Source: Eudoraea adriatica DSM 19308 (GTDB taxonomy: Bacteria > Bacteroidota > Bacteroidia > Flavobacteriales > Flavobacteriaceae). From it: 64,000 nt of DNA. The first letter of the stretch is position 1. Every line of letters begins with the position of its first letter. Below, piece by piece: positions 60,717 to 64,000 of the stretch. The stretch is taken from contig NZ_KB907547.1 in the NCBI RefSeq assembly GCF_000382125.1, positions 186,001 to 250,000 on the forward strand, read 5' to 3'. The notes under the pieces were generated by a model that worked only from the letters and a program-made list of their open reading frames with translations, did not search any database and was not told where the DNA came from. Position numbers and translations under genes: made by a program.

Positions 60717-61559
60717 TTATTGGTTCATCCCTAAATTTATGACTTCCTGTTTGGTTAAATGTCTCCAATGTCCGCGTGGAAGATCTTTTTTAGTTAAGCC
60801 TGCAAATATTACACGATCCAGTTTTTTTACCTCATACCCCAGGTGTTCGAAGATTCGCCGCACAATCCTGTTTCTTCCACTGTGTATTTCGATACCTACC
60901 TCTCGTTTTGGGGAATTGTTTATATAACTTATTTCATCAACCTTTATCGGACCATCATCTAACGTAATGCCTTCCTGTATTTTTTTTAGGTCTTCCGCTG
61001 TAAGGTTTTTGTTCAATTCAACATGGTAAATCTTTCGAATACCATGTTTAGGATGTGTAAGTTTTTTTGACAGATCCCCGTCATTGGTAAAAAGCAAGAG
61101 GCCGGTGGTGTTCCTGTCTAGTCTGCCAACCGGTACTAATCTGGATTTTGAGGCTTTCGAAACCAGTTCCATTACTGTTCTTCGCCCTTTTTCGTCGCTT
61201 GTAGTCGTGATAAAATTCTTGGGCTTATTCAACAGTACATATTCCTTTTTCTGCGGGTTTAGTATACGCCCGTCAAACTTAACAATATCTGTAAGCCTAA
61301 CTTTGTGGCCCATTTCAGTAATGGTCTTCCCGTTAACGGTTACATTGCCTGCTTCTATATAGGTGTCGGCTTCCCGCCTGGAACAAACTCCGGCATTGGC
61401 TACATATTTATTGAGTCTTATTAAATCAGGGTCTGAAGAAACGCGACTAGTACTTTTGGTACGTGGTTTGGCACCTCCTTTTGAGAAAGTTTTTTTTACA
61501 TACTCCCTGCTTTTTCCCGGAGATTTGCCTTTATCCTTATTTGATTGCGGTCTGCGCAT
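60717..61559 (-). CDS. RsuA/RluB-family pseudouridine synthase
   Basis: A 280-residue RNA-modifying enzyme. A basic, Gly/Lys-rich leader (1-45) precedes an S4 domain (IRLNKYVANAGVCSRREADTYI) and the catalytic domain with VGRLDRNTTGLLLFTNDGDLS (catalytic Asp) and HSGRNRIVRRIFEHLGYEV. Family members modify 23S or 16S rRNA; the S4 domain and motif match RluB-like enzymes. Flavobacterial members often have such a basic extension. Confidence 0.92.
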   Translation of the reverse strand: MRRPQSNKDKGKSPGKSREYVKKTFSKGGAKPRTKSTSRVSSDPDLIRLNKYVANAGVCSRREADTYIEAGNVTVNGKTITEMGHKVRLTDIVKFDGRILNPQKKEYVLLNKPKNFITTTSDEKGRRTVMELVSKASKSRLVPVGRLDRNTTGLLLFTNDGDLSKKLTHPKHGIRKIYHVELNKNLTAEDLKKIQEGITLDDGPIKVDEISYINNSPKREVGIEIHSGRNRIVRRIFEHLGYEVKKLDRVIFAGLTKKDLPRGHWRHLTKQEVINLGMNQ

Positions 61560-61631
61560 TTTCTATATTTTGAGCAAAGGTAGTAAAGGGAATTGGATGT
61601 AGCTTACGGTAAAAGTCAATATATATGAAAG

Positions 61632-62582
61632 TTAATCCTCCACTTCAATTGTTGACTGCCTTTGCCTGTTTACCACCAACTTGGTTACATCTGGTCTTGA
61701 GTAGTGCCCGGCAGGATCAAAATTTTGCCGTTCTTCAAAGACTGCGTTAAAATCTATTGTTTGAAAAATAACTTCTTCCTTCCCAACAACAGGTGCCAGA
61801 ATCCATTCACCGTCAGGACCTGCTATGCAAGATCCTCCGTTGGCCATGATTTCAGGGGTCTTACTCAATAAGTGCTCTAAGTGAGGTAAATTATCCGGGA
61901 AATCATTCTTATTCATGAAAGATGAAACCGAGACTACAAAACTCCTTGATTCCCTGGCTATAAAACGTGTAATGTCTTTTGTATTATAATCACTGCCAGG
62001 CCAAACGGCAACATGTAAATTTTCTCCCAGGCCATACATTGCAGCCCTGACCAAAGGCATCCAGTTTTCCCAGCAATTTAACCCTCCTACCGTAAACTGT
62101 TTTAATTTATGGGTTTTAAGGCCGTGACCATCTCCCTGTGCCCACGTAAGTCGCTCGTCATAGGTAGGTTGAAGTTTTCGATGAACAGATTTTACTATGC
62201 CGTCATTGCTGATGAATACCAAAGAGCAATACAAGCTATGACCACCTCTATCCGGGGCTCGTTCTATAATCCCCAGGTATATTGCTAGCTTATGTTCCCG
62301 GGCCAGGTCGCAAATCTCATCAAGGTCCCCATTTTCTACCTGAATAGCATTGTGCATATAGTGCGCATGTATTTCCTTATTTATCTTGAGATCCCAGGAA
62401 GCGCCATCTGTATATGCCAGCCAGAAAGGATACCCAGGCAGAAACCCTTCACCAAAGATTAATAGTTCCGCATTATTTTCGGCAGCTGTATGGATGGTTT
62501 CCTTTACTTTGGCAATGGTGCCTTTTTGGTCCAGCCATACCGGGGAGATTTGCGCCAGTGCTAATTTTAAATGATTCTTCAT
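61632..62582 (-). CDS. Nitrilase-type carbon-nitrogen hydrolase
   Basis: A 316-residue cytosolic enzyme. The triad is Glu45 (FGEGFLPGYP), Lys136 (HRKLQPTYDER) and Cys170 (GGLNCWENWMPLVR). The C-W-E-N-W-M-P-L phrase is that of true nitrilases or cyanide-degrading relatives rather than amidases. The start overlaps the UbiA gene stop by one base, so it is translated from the same transcript as the prenyltransferase and mevalonate kinase. A link between a nitrile and isoprenoid metabolism is not known to me. Confidence 0.88.
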   Translation of the reverse strand: MKNHLKLALAQISPVWLDQKGTIAKVKETIHTAAENNAELLIFGEGFLPGYPFWLAYTDGASWDLKINKEIHAHYMHNAIQVENGDLDEICDLAREHKLAIYLGIIERAPDRGGHSLYCSLVFISNDGIVKSVHRKLQPTYDERLTWAQGDGHGLKTHKLKQFTVGGLNCWENWMPLVRAAMYGLGENLHVAVWPGSDYNTKDITRFIARESRSFVVSVSSFMNKNDFPDNLPHLEHLLSKTPEIMANGGSCIAGPDGEWILAPVVGKEEVIFQTIDFNAVFEERQNFDPAGHYSRPDVTKLVVNRQRQSTIEVED

Positions 62583-63487
62583 CAGAATATCCTGTTTAAA
62601 ACGAGATCTACGTCAATCAATAATATACTAAAAACCCCGGAAACAATTATAAACTTAAGAATATTGTGGAGCCAGATATAATCTATTTTTGTCCTGGATC
62701 TCCAAAGCAAAAATAGAAATACTATTAAAAACAGGATGCAGGCAACAAAGTAAATATACATATAGCCAACATCAAATTTCCTTATTAACAAAGACGCCGG
62801 AATTAATGTCAGAAGTATTAGAAGAGTTATGATCAGTTTTGAATAGAATGAACCATACAATACAGGTATGGTCTTGTAATTCTGAGCAAGGTCGCCTGTA
62901 ATATTTTCCAGGTCTTTAATCATTTCGCGAGCTAAAATTAACAAGAACAAGAAAGTGGCATGAACAAAGATTACAGTTTCAAAATTCCTGTAATAGACTA
63001 AAATTGCAAAAAAAGGAGTGACTATTAAAGTGGCGGAAATAATGTTTCCTAAAAAAGGTATTTTCTTTAATCTATGTGAATAAAACCAAATTCCAAATAC
63101 ATAAGCTGAGAAAAATAAGACTGCTCTGAAAGACACATAGCTGGCAAACAGAACGGCAAGAAAATTAAATACAAAATAGGCGCTGAGCTTTGTTCGCTGA
63201 TTAACCAACCGGTCCAGCATACTTTTTTGAGGCCGGTTAATTAGGTCCTTCTCAGAGTCATAAAAACTATTAATAATATAACCGGCAGATATTACCAGAG
63301 CCGATGCTAATACAAGTACAAAAAGGTTTGGATCAAATACTACCTCACGCAGGCGCATGTTGGGAGCCAGAATATAAATAGAGGCCAGATACTGGGCCAG
63401 TGTTATCATAAGAACATTGTAGCCTCTTATGATAGAAAACAGACTCAGGCCTTTTAATAGGAAGAGTTTGTTTTTTCTGCTAAGCAT
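62582..63487 (-). CDS. UbiA-family prenyltransferase (GGGP geranylgeranyltransferase-like)
   Basis: A 301-residue inner-membrane enzyme with about eight helices. NSFYDSEKDLINRPQKS (first N-x-x-x-D motif) and REMIKDLENITGDLAQNYKT (second D-x-x-x-D) bind the Mg-diphosphate. In flavobacteria it is usually annotated as geranylgeranylglycerol-phosphate geranylgeranyltransferase, an archaeal-lipid enzyme name; the acceptor here could equally be a quinone or another aromatic. It follows mevalonate kinase after ten bases. Confidence 0.85.
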   Translation of the reverse strand: MLSRKNKLFLLKGLSLFSIIRGYNVLMITLAQYLASIYILAPNMRLREVVFDPNLFVLVLASALVISAGYIINSFYDSEKDLINRPQKSMLDRLVNQRTKLSAYFVFNFLAVLFASYVSFRAVLFFSAYVFGIWFYSHRLKKIPFLGNIISATLIVTPFFAILVYYRNFETVIFVHATFLFLLILAREMIKDLENITGDLAQNYKTIPVLYGSFYSKLIITLLILLTLIPASLLIRKFDVGYMYIYFVACILFLIVFLFLLWRSRTKIDYIWLHNILKFIIVSGVFSILLIDVDLVLNRIF

Positions 63488-63497
63488 TTTCAGGGAC

Positions 63498-64000
63498 TTA
63501 GAAGTTGTACACCACTTCTAACTGATAGTCTTTTAAGGCAGTTTTCGCTTTCTCCATATCCTGAGTGAAACCCAAAATATAACCACCGCCTCCGGAACCG
63601 CATAATTTCAGGTAGTAGTCATTAGTTTCTATACCCCTTTCCCATAGTTTGTGAAATTCTTTAGGTATCATAGGTTTAAAATGATCCAAAACCACATGCG
63701 AAAGTTGCTTGAGATTTCCGAACAGCGATTTTACATTTCCGCTTACAAAATCATCTACACAGGCATCCGTGTGTTTTATAAACTGATCTTTCAAAACTTT
63801 ACGGAAACCTTCATTTTTCATCTTCTCCATAAAAATTTGAACCATCGGGGCTGTTTCTCCGATAATTCCACTATCCAATAGAAATACCGCACCTTTACCA
63901 TCCAAATTTTGAGACGGAATACTGGTTGATTCTATATTTTCCTGAGAGTTAATTAGAATAGGTAAACTCAGATAACTGTTTAAGGGGTCCAGGCCGGAAG
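63498..64000 (-). CDS. Mevalonate kinase, C-terminal part (gene continues past window)
   Basis: The frame is open to the window edge, giving 167 C-terminal codons. It begins SGLDPLNSYLSLPILI and continues with DSGIIGETAPMV (the substrate-binding region D-x-G-x-x-x-x-T) and KLCGSGGGGYILGF, the third GHMP motif of mevalonate kinases. The N-terminal ATP loop is outside. It phosphorylates mevalonate. An in-frame TTG at 63905 is not a real start, because coding similarity runs upstream of it. Confidence 0.9.
   Translation of the reverse strand, partial: SGLDPLNSYLSLPILINSQENIESTSIPSQNLDGKGAVFLLDSGIIGETAPMVQIFMEKMKNEGFRKVLKDQFIKHTDACVDDFVSGNVKSLFGNLKQLSHVVLDHFKPMIPKEFHKLWERGIETNDYYLKLCGSGGGGYILGFTQDMEKAKTALKDYQLEVVYNF

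Noticed and set aside
63498-63905. Mevalonate kinase beginning at the TTG at 63905
   Set aside because: Conserved kinase sequence (SGLDPLNSYLSLPILI) continues upstream in frame to the window edge, so this is a partial gene and not a short one.

Overview
The window reads as a chromosomal segment of a marine-type member of the Flavobacteriaceae (phylum Bacteroidota). The evidence is the low G+C, the Bacteroidota promoter form (TTTG followed by TAnnTTTG), the class II HMG-CoA reductase with a GYDIA-type GHMP kinase, the arginine gene order with an N-acyl-ornithine carbamoyltransferase, many lipoproteins, and short overlaps (ATGA) between operon genes. No rRNA, CRISPR array, phage or conjugation genes were seen.

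Layout. 1-10.3 kb is conserved core: the start of a secreted DPP-IV-like peptidase, HMG-CoA reductase and GYDIA kinase (mevalonate pathway), then on the minus strand a periplasmic PpiD/SurA-type foldase, a CNNM/HlyC-type membrane protein, LptC, a TPR protein, an outer-membrane protein and type III pantothenate kinase. A tRNA-Phe gene with its own promoter and terminator sits at 10.48 kb.

10.7-22 kb is an accessory region of unrelated genes, mostly single and mostly on the plus strand, separated by imperfect palindromes that share a 3' motif close to ACGAGACCGTTGG and a TAAAAC loop. It resembles an integron-type gene-cassette array without a visible integrase. It carries an arsenic resistance operon (arsR, a Cys-rich DUF6428-like gene, a phosphatase-type arsenate reductase, ACR3) with two matching putative ArsR operators, small lipoproteins, a frameshifted gene and an IS110 transposase remnant.

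22-31 kb holds secreted or lipoprotein peptidases and hydrolases (S9, M1, two S33-type) with a DUF2306 protein and a reductase-like protein. 30.9-38.3 kb is sugar catabolism: an MTR-kinase-like phosphotransferase, an exported ADP-ribosylglycohydrolase-family lipoprotein, UxaC, an SDR fructuronate reductase candidate, UxuA and a GH32 lipoprotein.

38.4-51 kb contains a set tied to arsenosugar metabolism (rhodanese, TIGR04282 and TIGR04283 glycosyltransferases, purine nucleoside phosphorylase, DUF547), an amidase and a GH113-like protein on the other strand, a flavoprotein plus membrane polyferredoxin, and three further glycosyltransferases. ArsM and ArsS, the defining arsenosugar enzymes, are not in the window.

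51-60.2 kb is a complete arginine operon (GNAT, argG, argC, proC, argD, carbamoyltransferase, argB, argE-like, argH) preceded by a candidate arginine-codon leader peptide. The carbamoyltransferase has Ala at the residue that separates acetyl- from succinyl-ornithine enzymes, which suggests the succinylated route. The window ends with a BLUF photoreceptor, a pseudouridine synthase, a nitrilase, a UbiA prenyltransferase and the 3' part of mevalonate kinase, so both window ends hold isoprenoid genes.
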